Positions 56,065-64,000 of a DNA stretch of 64,000 nucleotides are shown here, piece by piece (within the stretch, counting starts at the first letter, position 1; each line of letters opens with the position of its first letter). The position numbers and the translations under genes were made by a program. The notes under the pieces are model-generated. The model saw only the letters and a program-made list of their open reading frames with translations. It was not told where the DNA came from and searched no databases. The DNA comes from Nitratireductor kimnyeongensis (GTDB lineage: Bacteria > Pseudomonadota > Alphaproteobacteria > Rhizobiales > Rhizobiaceae), in assembly GCF_019891395.1 (NCBI RefSeq), contig NZ_CP078143.1:1997001-2061000 (forward strand), written 5' to 3'.

Positions 56065-56697
56065 TCAGCAGTCGTCGCAAGGCACAGTGCTGCTCATGCG
56101 TGGACGCAGGTAGAAGCGCTCGCTCATCTGCAGGTTATCCAGCCCCGCCATCGCCGTCAGACCGGTTGATTTTGTGCCATCCTTCGACCAGGTGAGGATG
56201 GGCTTGTATCCGAGTGCGGCGCTGGCGCGTATGTAGAACGCTCCCTTGATGTTGAGTTCTTCGGGCAGCGTGGTGGTGCTGCCTTTGGGAAGGCCGGTGG
56301 ATGCCGTTCCGTTTTTCAGTTCGCGTGACCAGACCACCTTGATCTTCGGGTTCTGCTCGTCCGTGACCTCGATCGCGGTAAGTGTCATCGTCGGCATTGA
56401 GCGATTGTAGGGCTTCATTATGGCGCTGCCAATCTTCATGACAGCATCGACCTCGCTTGCGGTGATCGATGGTTGTTGCGCTACAAGGTCGCCAGCCATG
56501 TTGGCAGCGCGACTGAGTTTCTTGTTGACGTCGATCGCCTGACCGAACTCCAAAGTCAGAAAATACATCGCAAAGAGAATGGGCGCGATGAGCGCGAACT
56601 CAATTGCAGCCACGCCCCTCTTGTTGAGCGCGAAAGCTCCCAGAGTGGACAAGAACCCGCACCGCATGGCGCCCGTTGTTTTTTGATCGATTGTCAT
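56065..56697 (-). CDS. TadE/TadG-like pseudopilin (Tad pilus)
   Basis: 210 residues from the ATG at 56697 (GGGGGACC just upstream on the minus strand). A short basic leader is followed by NKRGVAAIEFALIAPILFAM, the TadE-type signature with a Glu five residues into the hydrophobic helix, then a periplasmic domain ending in CDDC. TadE/TadG minor pseudopilins are processed by the Tad prepilin peptidase and help assemble Flp pili. Pairs with the next gene, 32 bases away, both on the strand opposite pilA. Confidence 0.85.
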   Translation of the reverse strand: MTIDQKTTGAMRCGFLSTLGAFALNKRGVAAIEFALIAPILFAMYFLTLEFGQAIDVNKKLSRAANMAGDLVAQQPSITASEVDAVMKIGSAIMKPYNRSMPTMTLTAIEVTDEQNPKIKVVWSRELKNGTASTGLPKGSTTTLPEELNIKGAFYIRASAALGYKPILTWSKDGTKSTGLTAMAGLDNLQMSERFYLRPRMSSTVPCDDC

Positions 56698-56729
56698 TGC
56701 CTGGTCCCCCAACGACCTATTGCCCGTAG

Positions 56730-57278
56730 TTAGAATGGCTCGTTCTGCCAGGTGTTCGATGAGAAAAGCAGTAGCTTACCGTCAGGCAGCCGGTCCGCCA
56801 GCAGGTTTGTGACCACGGGCCAGCGATAGTAAACGCGCATCATGTTCTTCGTGAGCGCCGGGCCCAGATCGGTTTTCGTATCGATGCTGCCATCGTCATT
56901 GAAGCCGAGGCTCGACTTGGCGGCGTCATCGAACGTGTCGAACTGCCGCAGATCCACCTCAAGGCCAGGACAGGTCTCCGACATTAACATGGACATGCGG
57001 TTGCACAGCAGGTCGCGCAGCTTCGTTTCATTCAGTTCGCTGGCTCGTACCTGACCGGTACGGAACAACCGAGCGACGTCGTCGGTCGCATTGGCGAGCA
57101 GTTGCTGCGCCGCAAAGCCGATGCAGGCTTCCAGAATCACAAAGATCAGGAAGAAGAAAGGGAGACCGAGAAAGGCGACCTCGATGGCCGCCACGCCTTC
57201 CTCGTTCTTGATGAACCGGCCCAGCACACGGCGCCGATATGGCGCGCTGCACGCTTTGCCTTTTGTCTGATCGCCCAT
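56730..57278 (-). CDS. TadE-family minor pseudopilin (Tad pilus)
   Basis: 182 residues. A cytoplasmic N-terminus, then IKNEEGVAAIEVAFLGLPFF beginning near residue 23 and a single transmembrane helix; the EGVAAIE motif is the TadE leader type. The rest is periplasmic, with two cysteines (LLCNRM and ETCPGL). First of a two-gene minus-strand unit with the previous pseudopilin, next to the plus-strand Tad cluster. Confidence 0.85.
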   Translation of the reverse strand: MGDQTKGKACSAPYRRRVLGRFIKNEEGVAAIEVAFLGLPFFFLIFVILEACIGFAAQQLLANATDDVARLFRTGQVRASELNETKLRDLLCNRMSMLMSETCPGLEVDLRQFDTFDDAAKSSLGFNDDGSIDTKTDLGPALTKNMMRVYYRWPVVTNLLADRLPDGKLLLFSSNTWQNEPF

Positions 57279-57437
57279 AACCGACCCCTGAAGTGTGCGT
57301 TGTCAGGGGGGACTATAACCAGCCCCGGTTGCATTCCGGTTTTGACGGCAGGTTAAATTGCAGAGGTTCTGTTTACGCTTTGCAAACCGTGTCCTGACTG
57401 GACGCGCCAATCGATATGTCTGCGTTTGTCATGCGCC

Positions 57438-57878
57438 CTACTGATTGGCGCTGATCTCGGCTTCAGAAGCCCGCTCCGCATCGGTCTTGTATGAGCTCTC
57501 GCAGTATGGAGTACAAGAAAGCGTCTGAACGTTGGCACGGCGGTAGATGCGCACAGAGCTGGCAGACTGCCTGCTGACCATGACCTGCTCGTCAACGATG
57601 GGTTGCCCGTCAATGTCGAGCACGACGAGATTGGTGACGCCAAATCCCTTCCCTGTGAGAACGATGGTCGTCGCGTCCTGCACGGCTGCGTCAGCGATTT
57701 CGGGGTTGCCGATCACGATCGTGTCGGCTTCACGCGCGAGTTTGACAATCTTCGCCTGGTTCATCACGACTTCGATTGCGGCCTCGTTCGCCGAGGTAAT
57801 TCCCGACAGTGCAACCAGACCTGCGGTCAGAAACACTGTTTTCAAGGCAGTTCCGGTTTTGGAATATACGGCGCGCAT
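57438..57878 (-). CDS. Small pilus-assembly protein with secretin N-terminal domain
   Basis: 146 residues from the ATG at 57878. A signal peptide ends near residue 31. The rest is a single CpaC N-terminal-type domain: VMNQAKIVKLAREADTIVIG, PEIADAAVQDATTIVLTGKGFGVTNLVVLDIDG, the same pattern as residues about 65-140 of the CpaC protein encoded at 60068. Such stand-alone proteins accompany Tad loci in rhizobia. A C-terminal CTPYC pair could form a disulfide. Divergent from pilA across 314 bases. Role presumed in secretin assembly. Confidence 0.8.
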   Translation of the reverse strand: MRAVYSKTGTALKTVFLTAGLVALSGITSANEAAIEVVMNQAKIVKLAREADTIVIGNPEIADAAVQDATTIVLTGKGFGVTNLVVLDIDGQPIVDEQVMVSRQSASSVRIYRRANVQTLSCTPYCESSYKTDAERASEAEISANQ

Positions 57879-57924
57879 CACCCTGCTCCCCACGTCAAGC
57901 TGAAGAGAGTATGAACCTGATTGG

Positions 57925-57939
57925 TGAACCAAGGGTTAA
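57925..57939. promoter_or_regulatory. CtrA-like box in the pilA divergent region
   Basis: TGAA, seven bases, TTAA on the plus strand (TTAA-N7-TTCA on the minus strand), one mismatch from the CtrA consensus TTAA-N7-TTAA. It lies about 47 bases upstream of the small pilus-protein gene on the minus strand and about 255 bases upstream of pilA. CtrA controls pilA in Caulobacter. Confidence 0.35.
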
Positions 57940-58192
57940 GTACACGCCGGAGAGGTGTGGAAGCGGCATGGTTCTCGACGTTATATATAAAGTGTTCGGG
58001 CGAAACAGCCGCTGCCGGGTGCTTTATGAACGTGTTAACCAATACCCGCGCTTTCAGACGGCAAGGTTTTGGTAAGGGTATTTCTTAAGCAGGTTGAAAG
58101 AGCTCCCTCGTATGGTCAGGCCATCCGATCAACACAACAAAAAACGTTGACGGTCTTGCTGAACAAAAAACGCGGAAGAGGAGTTTTCCCAA
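57940..58192 (+). promoter_or_regulatory. pilA promoter/leader region
   Basis: About 250 bases upstream of pilA. It contains TTAACC at 58034-58040 (half of a CtrA-like site) and a GAGGAG ribosome binding site at 58178-58183, nine bases before the ATG. Several A-rich runs lie near 58136-58170. I cannot fix the -10/-35 boxes. Confidence 0.35.
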
Positions 58193-58363
58193 ATGGCTAA
58201 TCTGTTTGCACGTTTCATGAAAGACGAGTCCGGCGCAACCGCTATCGAGTATGGCCTTCTGGCTGCTCTGATCGCTCTCGGTATCGTTGCTGGCGCCACC
58301 GCACTCGGCGGCAAGCTGAGCGACACCTTCCAGGGCATCGCGGACGACCTGCCGGGCAACTAA
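58193..58363 (+). CDS. pilA: Flp/Tad major pilin
   Basis: 56 codons, below usual gene-calling limits. An N-terminal leader of about 14 residues (MANLFARFMKDESG) precedes the cleavage region ATAIEYGLLAALIALGIVAG, the Flp motif with Glu at position +5 and Tyr at +6 after processing. One hydrophobic helix and a short hydrophilic C-terminus follow. It is the monomer of the thin Tad/Flp pilus used in attachment and biofilm formation. A terminator and the prepilin peptidase gene follow. Confidence 0.95.
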   Translation: MANLFARFMKDESGATAIEYGLLAALIALGIVAGATALGGKLSDTFQGIADDLPGN

Positions 58364-58394
58364 GAACGTCCGACTGGATTGTTCCAGAGATTGG

Positions 58395-58426
58395 GGCCGC
58401 TTCTCCACCGGAGAGGCGGCCTTTCT
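58395..58426 (+). terminator. pilA terminator
   Basis: GGCCGC-TTCTCC (58395-58406) pairs with GGAGA-G-GCGGCC (58410-58421), followed by TTTCTC. It lets the abundant pilin mRNA end 31 bases after the stop while leaving some read-through to cpaA. Confidence 0.8.
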
Positions 58427-58505
58427 CGTTGATGGTCCCGAAGGTCGGTTCATCAAGTTTTAAGCGGCGATCCGGATAATCCCAAAGAAACTGAGGTGTC
58501 ATGGC

Positions 58506-59027
58506 ATGCTTGAAGCAATCGTTCTCGTGGTGTTTCCCTTCTGTATGGTTTTTGCTGCGGTCTCGGACCTGCTGTCCATGACCATAGCGAACCGTGTGTC
58601 CGTGTTGCTTCTTGCCACTTTCGCTGTCGCTGCACCGATGATCGGCATGGATTGGACACAGATTGGATTGCATCTGGCAGCAGGCGCACTTGTGCTGGCC
58701 GTGACGTTCGCCCTTTTCGCCTTTGGGGGCATGGGTGGCGGAGATGCGAAGCTCATGGCAGCCACCGCAATCTGGTTTGGCTTCAGTCCGATTCTCATCC
58801 AGTACTTTCTGACCGCAGCGTTGCTGGGTGGCGCCCTTACGCTCCTGATCCTTAAATTCAGGAACTCGTATATCGGCTACGTGTCGGTCAACAATCTCCT
58901 GTTGCGCAATCTTGCCGATCACAAGGCGGGGATCCCCTACGGGATTGCACTGGGCACTGCAGGCCTTTTCGCTTACCCGGAAACCTCATTTGTTCAATGG
59001 GCTCTCGCCCGGCTGGCCGGGCTTTAG
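58506..59027 (+). CDS. cpaA: CpaA/TadV prepilin peptidase
   Basis: 173 residues, about six hydrophobic helices, an A24-family membrane aspartyl protease. The two catalytic aspartates are in AAVSDLLSM (about residue 20) and GMGGGDAKLM (about residue 80), the latter the GxGD signature. It cleaves leader peptides of the pilin and TadE/TadG pseudopilins. It sits between pilA and cpaB, the normal Tad order. Confidence 0.95.
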   Translation: MLEAIVLVVFPFCMVFAAVSDLLSMTIANRVSVLLLATFAVAAPMIGMDWTQIGLHLAAGALVLAVTFALFAFGGMGGGDAKLMAATAIWFGFSPILIQYFLTAALLGGALTLLILKFRNSYIGYVSVNNLLLRNLADHKAGIPYGIALGTAGLFAYPETSFVQWALARLAGL

Positions 59028-59090
59028 CCTCTGATCTGGATATCCGAGGCCCCGAGCCCCGAAACCCTCCAGAATCCGGTAATGCGGATG

Positions 59091-59121
59091 AACGCCTCGA
59101 TCTTCGGACGGGGCGTTTTTT
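59091..59121 (+). terminator. Terminator after cpaA
   Basis: AACGCC (59091-59096) pairs with GGCGTT (59112-59117), followed by a T-run to 59121. Separates pilA-cpaA from cpaB-F. Confidence 0.6.
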
Positions 59122-59181
59122 GCGTATTTTGGCCCCTGAGGATTATTCAACTTTGAATTAATCATTTTTGTAAGGTTCGCG

Positions 59182-59196
59182 TTAACCATAATTTGA
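59182..59196 (+). promoter_or_regulatory. CtrA-like box upstream of cpaB
   Basis: TTAA, CCATAAT, TTGA: spacing of seven and one mismatch from TTAA-N7-TTAA. It is 60 bases ahead of the cpaB ATG and after a terminator, a good place for the cpaB-F promoter. Confidence 0.4.
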
Positions 59197-59255
59197 CGAT
59201 TGACACTTCATTCTCCGCTTCACGCAACGGAAGACCGAGTACAAGGGGCGGAGTC

Positions 59256-60071
59256 ATGAGCAAATCCCGGATCGTCATATTAGGAGTGGCCGTGCTGGCT
59301 GCCCTTGGCGCCGGTTATGTCGCCAAGAACTTGACGACACCGGCTCCGCAACAGCCGGTCGCAAACGCGGGGCCAGAAGAACCAGCCATTGACCTGGTCG
59401 ACGTTCTCGTCATCGGACAGGATGTCCCGATGGGAACCGAGCTTGGCAGCGCGTTGTCATGGCAATCATGGCCCGCGAACAACATCAACGCCAACATGAT
59501 CACCCGCAACGACAGCCCGGAAGCGCTTGAAGAGCTGCGCAGTTCCATTGCGCGCGTCGGGCTCTATACGGGCGAGCCCCTCAGGCGCTCCAAGCTCATC
59601 GGCGAGGGGATGAGCTTCATGTCGGCAATTCTGCCAGCAGGAAAACGCGCTGTCGCGACCCAGATCGCTGCTGATACGTCTGCAGGCGGTTTCATTCTTC
59701 CCAATGACTATGTCGATGTGATCATGACGCGCCGTTCGCAAGAGAACGGCACTGCGAATGGTTTCATCACCGAGACAATTCTCAAGAACATTAAGGTCCT
59801 CGCCATCGACCAGGCGATCCAGGAAGACGAGGAGGGTCGTCGGGTCAAGGTGGGTGAAACCGCCACGCTCGAGCTGACGCCGGAGCAGGCGGAGATCATC
59901 ACGGTTGCACAGCAGATGGCTGATCGTCTCACGCTTTCATTGCGGGCGATTACCGATACGAACGAAACATCGGAGAATGACGGGTCCTACCTCGTTTCAG
60001 GCAGAGGCAGGGGCAACAGTGTCCGTCTGATCAAATCCGGTGAAGTCACCGAAGTGGGGACCCGGAAATGA
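59256..60071 (+). CDS. cpaB: CpaB/RcpC pilus assembly protein
   Basis: 271 residues from the ATG at 59256 (GGGGCGGAG upstream). One N-terminal helix (about 5-23) anchors a periplasmic part with an SAF-type domain: VLVIGQDVPMGTELGSALSW (about 50-69), then ILPAGKRAVATQIAADTSAG and GFILPNDYVDVIMTRR. CpaB is periplasmic and thought to stabilise the secretin and read peptidoglycan. ATGA overlap with cpaC. Confidence 0.93.
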   Translation: MSKSRIVILGVAVLAALGAGYVAKNLTTPAPQQPVANAGPEEPAIDLVDVLVIGQDVPMGTELGSALSWQSWPANNINANMITRNDSPEALEELRSSIARVGLYTGEPLRRSKLIGEGMSFMSAILPAGKRAVATQIAADTSAGGFILPNDYVDVIMTRRSQENGTANGFITETILKNIKVLAIDQAIQEDEEGRRVKVGETATLELTPEQAEIITVAQQMADRLTLSLRAITDTNETSENDGSYLVSGRGRGNSVRLIKSGEVTEVGTRK

Positions 60072-61660
60072 CGAAGCGCATGGATGAGGCGAGGGCGGTG
60101 AAACAGTCGGAGCGGGGAATGCGCAGCACGTTGAAACTGACTGCACGCCTACTATTGGGATGCGTCACAATCTTGGCCGCACAAACTGCTTTGCCGGATG
60201 GCACGGCCGTGGCCCAGGAGAATGTCGTCAAGGCGCGTGGCGGAGCCAGTGTTAACCAGCGGGTAAAGCTCGGTCTCAACAAGTCGCTTGTGCTCGACCT
60301 GCCGAGCGATGCCTACGACATTCTGGTGGCCAACCCAACGGTCGCTGACGCTGTGACGCGCACCGCAAGACGCATTTATCTGTTCGGCAAGCAGGTGGGC
60401 GAGACCAATATCTTCGTTTTTGGCGCCAATGGCGAGCAAATCGCCAGTCTCGACCTTGCGGTGGAGCGCGATGTGGCCGGGCTTGAAGAGTATCTCAAGC
60501 GCTTTATTCCCCATTCCGATATCGATGTTGAACTTATCAACGACAACGTCGTCCTCACCGGAACGGTTGAGACACCGCTTGATGCCGCCCGCGCAGCTCA
60601 GCTTGCGCAGATATTCGTCACCGGTGGTGAGGCCACGACTGGCCAATACTCCCAAAGCGCGGCAGCGCCAACAGATGGCGGTGGTGTTGCGATCAACAAC
60701 CCCGACCAGAAGCGCCAGACGAGCCGGATCGTCAACATGATCCAGATCATCGGCGAGGACCAGGTCACGCTGAAAGTCACAGTCGCCGAGGTCAGCCGCT
60801 CCGTCATGAAGCAGCTCGGCGTAAACATGATCGGCTCCGGCAGTGCCGACGGCATCTCCTGGGGCGCTGTGGTGGACAATGCCTTCGGGCTCGGCAAGCC
60901 GCTTTCCCCCACACAGTTTTCGGTCGGTGGATCGCTGATCGACGCCTATATCAACGCCATGGAACAGGCAGGCGTGATGAAGACGCTGGCCGAGCCGGCT
61001 CTGACGGCTGTCTCCGGCGAAAAAGCGACCTTCCGCGTTGGTGGTGAGTTCAACATCGTCACCTCGCAGGAGATCGACCCAGACACGAACGCGCTGAAAT
61101 ACGAGGTCGAAAAGATCGACTACGGCATTGGTCTGGAGTTCCTTCCAACAGTTCTTTCTGCCGGCCGCATCAGCCTGAAGATCCGCACGCAGGTTTCCGA
61201 ACCCACCATGCAGGGATCCCAGACCTTCTTCGCAGGCATGGGACGGGGTGAGCGCTACCGCAATGCCTCTAGCATGAACGCGATTTCGATCCGCAAGCGC
61301 CTCGCCGATACCACGGTCGAACTGCCCTCCGGCGGGTCGATGATGATCGCCGGCCTTGTGCAGGATGACGTGCGCCAGGCGTTCAACGGGGTGCCGGGGC
61401 TCTCCAAGGTCCCCGTACTTGGTGCGCTGTTCCGCAGCCGCGATTTCGTTCGCAATGAAACGGAACTGGTGATCATCGTAACGCCGTACCTGTCCAAACC
61501 GACCGCGCGCAATGCTTTGGCGAAGCCGGACGATAATTTCACGCCCGCCAGCGATGGCGCGGGAATGTTCCTTGGCCGCGTAAACCGCGTCTACGGAAGC
61601 ATGAAAACCAACCTGCCCAATGGCCGCTACCACGGCGTTGTCGGCTACATCTACAAATGA
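60068..61660 (+). CDS. cpaC: CpaC/RcpA outer-membrane secretin
   Basis: 530 residues: signal peptide (cleavage near residue 50 at VAQ before ENVV), an N-terminal pilus domain (VKLGLNKSLVLDLPSDAYDI, about 65-140), a BON-type segment (IDVELINDNVVLTGTVETPL) and a secretin domain (about 225-500) with VTVAEVSRSVMKQLGVNM and FRVGGEFNIV, ending in the secretin signature ELPSGGSMMIAGLVQDDVRQ. It forms the pore for the Flp pilus. Coupled by 4-base overlaps to both cpaB and cpaD. Confidence 0.96.
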   Translation: MTKRMDEARAVKQSERGMRSTLKLTARLLLGCVTILAAQTALPDGTAVAQENVVKARGGASVNQRVKLGLNKSLVLDLPSDAYDILVANPTVADAVTRTARRIYLFGKQVGETNIFVFGANGEQIASLDLAVERDVAGLEEYLKRFIPHSDIDVELINDNVVLTGTVETPLDAARAAQLAQIFVTGGEATTGQYSQSAAAPTDGGGVAINNPDQKRQTSRIVNMIQIIGEDQVTLKVTVAEVSRSVMKQLGVNMIGSGSADGISWGAVVDNAFGLGKPLSPTQFSVGGSLIDAYINAMEQAGVMKTLAEPALTAVSGEKATFRVGGEFNIVTSQEIDPDTNALKYEVEKIDYGIGLEFLPTVLSAGRISLKIRTQVSEPTMQGSQTFFAGMGRGERYRNASSMNAISIRKRLADTTVELPSGGSMMIAGLVQDDVRQAFNGVPGLSKVPVLGALFRSRDFVRNETELVIIVTPYLSKPTARNALAKPDDNFTPASDGAGMFLGRVNRVYGSMKTNLPNGRYHGVVGYIYK

Positions 61661-62418
61661 GCTGGGGAAAGGTTATGCCGGGGGTGGTCATGATGAAGAA
61701 CACGACACGGAACACACATCGGGCCAGGCTCGCCGGCACGGCGATGGTTATCTGCGCGGCTGTAGCCATGGCCGGATGCGCCGCAAAGCGGGATTCGGTC
61801 ATAGTTGGGTCGATACCGGATGACTATCGCACCAATCACCCGATCGTCATCTCCGAGAAGGCGCAGGAAATCGATCTGCCAATTGCGGCTTCCGCGCGGA
61901 AAATGACGCGCGACCAGATGGGGACACTGGCAGGTTTCATGAGCGGATATGACCTCCGTTCCGGCGGCACGGTTTCCGTACTTGTGCCCTCAGGTTCCAT
62001 CAATGAGCTGGGCGCGTCCAACGTTGCCTCCCAGATCACGCAACTGCTCCAGAAGCAGGGTGTCCCTCCCGAGAACATCTCGGTTGTCTCCTATCAGGCT
62101 CTTGCACCGGACACCGCACCGCCGATCCGCGTCTCCTATCCCGTGGTCAAGGCTTCCACCACTCCATGTGGCCGGTGGCCGGAAGACATCCTGGATACGA
62201 CGGACAACAAGCATTACGCGAACTTTGGTTGCTCCTATCAGAACAATCTGGCCGCGCAGGTCGCGAACCCGAACGATTTCCTTGGGCCGCGCAAGCAGGG
62301 TGAGATTGATGCAGAGAACCGGATGGGTGTCATCGACAAGTATCGTGGTGCTGAGAGCATTTATAAACCTGGCACGGTGTCCGAAGATTTCCGGGCCGCT
62401 AGAGAGATCGCGTACTAG
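61657..62418 (+). CDS. cpaD: CpaD pilus assembly lipoprotein
   Basis: 253 residues. A long leader ends in the lipobox AVAMAGC, cysteine near residue 41, so it is an outer- or inner-leaflet lipoprotein. IPDDYRTNHPIVISEKAQEI and the later CGRWPEDIL and HYANFGCSYQNNLAAQVANP are CpaD family marks. It helps position the CpaC secretin. ATG 61657 overlaps cpaC; later ATGs at 61675 and 61690 would shorten the leader. Confidence 0.93.
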   Translation: MSWGKVMPGVVMMKNTTRNTHRARLAGTAMVICAAVAMAGCAAKRDSVIVGSIPDDYRTNHPIVISEKAQEIDLPIAASARKMTRDQMGTLAGFMSGYDLRSGGTVSVLVPSGSINELGASNVASQITQLLQKQGVPPENISVVSYQALAPDTAPPIRVSYPVVKASTTPCGRWPEDILDTTDNKHYANFGCSYQNNLAAQVANPNDFLGPRKQGEIDAENRMGVIDKYRGAESIYKPGTVSEDFRAAREIAY

Positions 62419-62432
62419 GCGAGGGGCATGAC

Positions 62433-63713
62433 ATGAGCAATCTGGCCTACGAAACGGACCACGAGGATCTCGTTCCAGAGGATGGCACATCGCCAGCGCT
62501 GCAGAAATTGCGGCCGATCCCAAGAATCTCTATTCAGGCATTCTGCGAGACCGACAGCGTTGCCAATCCGATCGAACGGGCAGGCGAAGATCGGCGCATG
62601 GCGAAGACCCATCTGAAGGTGCATATGGGGGGTGTCGCTACGGCGGTCGAATTTTATCAGACTGCGGCCACGCCGAACCTCGTTATCGTGGAATCGTCCT
62701 CCGAGCCGCGAGAACTGCTCGCCTCGCTGGAACAGTTGGCGTCGGTCTGCGACCCATCGACGAAAGTCATCATCATCGGTCACTACAACGATGTCTGGCT
62801 GTATCGGGAGCTGATCCGCGCAGGCATTTCCGAATATGTGGTCGCGCCGATCTCGATGGCGGACATTGTCAGCGTGATCGCCAATATTTTCGTCGACCCC
62901 GAGGCCGAGCCGCTGGGGCACTCGATCGCGTTTATCGGTGCGAAAGGCGGGGTCGGTTCTTCGACTGTTGCCCACAACCTGGCCTGGTCGATCTCCAATC
63001 TGTTCGAGAACGAAGTGGTGGTTGCCGATCTGGATCTGCCTTTCGGTACTGCGAACATCAACTTCGATCAGGATCCCGCGCAGGGCATCGCCGAAGCGGT
63101 GTTTTCGCCTGAGCGCATTGATGAAGTCTATCTTGATCGGTTGCTGGCCCAGTGCGCCGAAAGACTTTCCCTTCTGGCGGCTCCCTCCACACTCGATCGC
63201 GTTTACGATTTCGATCCCGAGGCTTTTGCGCAAATCATCGACACGACGCAGCGCACCGCGCCGGTGCTGGTTCTCGACGTGCCGCATGTCTGGAACGGAT
63301 GGACCAAGACGACCCTTGCACAGGCCGATGAGATCGTCATCACGGCCACGCCCGACCTTGCCAATCTGCGCAATACGAAAAACCTGATCGACACGCTGAA
63401 GAAGCTGCGGCCGAACGATAAGGCGCCGGTTCTTCTGCTCAATCAGGCAGGGATACCGAAGCGGCCTGAAATATCGCTGGAAGACTTCGCCGAACCGCTC
63501 GGTATAACCCCGGCAGCGACCATTCCCTTCGAGCCGCAACTGTTCGGCAATGCTGCCAACAACGGCCGCATGCTGGGCGAAATGGACGCAAACAACCCCA
63601 TCGTCGAAACGATCAATGAGCTCGCTCATATTCTGACAGGTCGGCGTGATGTGAAGCCGAAAAAGAAGAGTGGCTTGTCCGGAATCCTGGGCAGGTTGAA
63701 ACGCAAAAGCTGA
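62433..63713 (+). CDS. cpaE: CpaE/TadZ ATPase-like localisation protein
   Basis: 426 residues. An N-terminal receiver-like domain (about 55-165; PNLVIVESSSEPRELLASLE) lacks an obvious phospho-acceptor set; a MinD/ParA-type domain follows with the deviant Walker A FIGAKGGVGSSTVAHNLAW (about 167-185) and ADLDLPFGTANINFD. TadZ/CpaE marks the cell site where the pilus machine assembles. It starts 15 bases after cpaD. Confidence 0.95.
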   Translation: MSNLAYETDHEDLVPEDGTSPALQKLRPIPRISIQAFCETDSVANPIERAGEDRRMAKTHLKVHMGGVATAVEFYQTAATPNLVIVESSSEPRELLASLEQLASVCDPSTKVIIIGHYNDVWLYRELIRAGISEYVVAPISMADIVSVIANIFVDPEAEPLGHSIAFIGAKGGVGSSTVAHNLAWSISNLFENEVVVADLDLPFGTANINFDQDPAQGIAEAVFSPERIDEVYLDRLLAQCAERLSLLAAPSTLDRVYDFDPEAFAQIIDTTQRTAPVLVLDVPHVWNGWTKTTLAQADEIVITATPDLANLRNTKNLIDTLKKLRPNDKAPVLLLNQAGIPKRPEISLEDFAEPLGITPAATIPFEPQLFGNAANNGRMLGEMDANNPIVETINELAHILTGRRDVKPKKKSGLSGILGRLKRKS

Positions 63714-63732
63714 TACGGATTGGTAGCGTCAG

Positions 63733-64000
63733 ATGTTCGGAAAGAGAGGGGCAGGCGTCCCGCATCCCACAGCGCCGCACACCGAAACCCCGAAAGCCTT
63801 TTCGGGCGGCACCGACGTATTGACGCCGGAGCGTCCGGCCCCCGCGAGCGCGCAGAATGCAGCGCCGGCGTCGCCGGAAGCAGCGTCACGTCCGCGCGCA
63901 GAAAGCCCCAGGCCCGCTCCGGTCGCGCCTCCTCCCCCGCCGGCACGATCGCCGCAGCCCGCTCGTGCGCGCAGCGAGTCGTATTACGATACAAAGAGCC
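63733..64000 (+). CDS. cpaF: CpaF/TadA secretion ATPase, 5' part only
   Basis: Truncated by the window end; 89 codons visible. MFGKRGAGVPHP opens a Pro/Ala-rich disordered leader (residues about 10-80), ending in SESYYDTKS, which leads into the conserved CpaF helical domain in relatives. The ATPase domain is beyond the window. Identity rests on position after cpaE and the N-terminal pattern. Confidence 0.85.
   Translation, partial: MFGKRGAGVPHPTAPHTETPKAFSGGTDVLTPERPAPASAQNAAPASPEAASRPRAESPRPAPVAPPPPPARSPQPARARSESYYDTKS

Noticed and set aside
1..64000. CRISPR arrays, transposases, integrases or prophage genes
   Set aside because: No regularly spaced repeats and no recognisable mobile-element proteins were seen in any frame.

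Overview
The window looks like a chromosomal segment of a free-living, GC-rich alphaproteobacterium of the order Hyphomicrobiales (Rhizobiales), most like the Phyllobacteriaceae/Brucellaceae side. The pointers are an Irr-type Fur regulator next to fabA-fabB-fabI, an XRE regulator ahead of metK-trmB, YlxR fused to an L7Ae-like domain, the rpsT / dnaA / dnaN / recF / moeB order, and a rhizobial Tad/Flp pilus cluster. The genus cannot be fixed from sequence reading alone. I found no tRNA, rRNA, CRISPR array, prophage or insertion sequence; almost everything is vertically inherited core genome with a few accessory insertions.

Layout. 1-4410: a cobalamin (B12) riboswitch, a leader with a possible 44-codon ORF, then an operon of a luciferase-like flavin oxidoreductase and a BtuFCD/FecBCD-type ABC importer. 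4572-5891: an O-antigen-ligase-like membrane protein. 6069-13022: a GbsR/MarR regulator and cydDCABX, the complete cytochrome bd oxidase module including a 39-codon cydX. 13066-16735: an MscS channel (minus) divergent from malate synthase G. 16798-26401: tsaB, rimI, an acyltransferase, then an inserted alpha/beta hydrolase-LysR pair, then miaB-phoH-ybeY-corC-lnt. 26534-29314: XRE regulator, metK, trmB and a DUF1127-like small protein. 29580-41473: the rimP-nusA-ylxR-infB-rbfA-truB translation operon, an inserted HWE-type sensor kinase, rpsO and pnp. 41548-48507: an RsmC-like methyltransferase, fabI-fabB-fabA (minus) divergent from irr, an SH3 protein, a 2-hydroxyacid dehydrogenase and a MoeB-like enzyme. 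48539-55669 (all minus): recF, dnaN, dnaA, rpsT, an enoyl-CoA hydratase and mutM. 56065-64000: a Tad/Flp pilus locus, with two TadE-like minor pilins and a small secretin-N-domain protein on the minus strand, and pilA-cpaA-cpaB-cpaC-cpaD-cpaE-cpaF on the plus strand; cpaF runs off the end.

The most unusual regulatory material is: the riboswitch leader, where a self-complementary octamer occurs three times and a strong ribosome binding site serves a short overlapping ORF; a promoter-terminator pair about 90 bases upstream of rimP; a metK terminator whose loop is exactly the metK stop codon; a pair of palindromes inside the corC reading frame; and CtrA-like boxes beside the pilus genes. The best candidate for new biology is the luciferase-like oxidoreductase as first gene under a cobalamin riboswitch, translationally coupled to a corrinoid-type importer. 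I did not find a clearly unprecedented multi-gene system.
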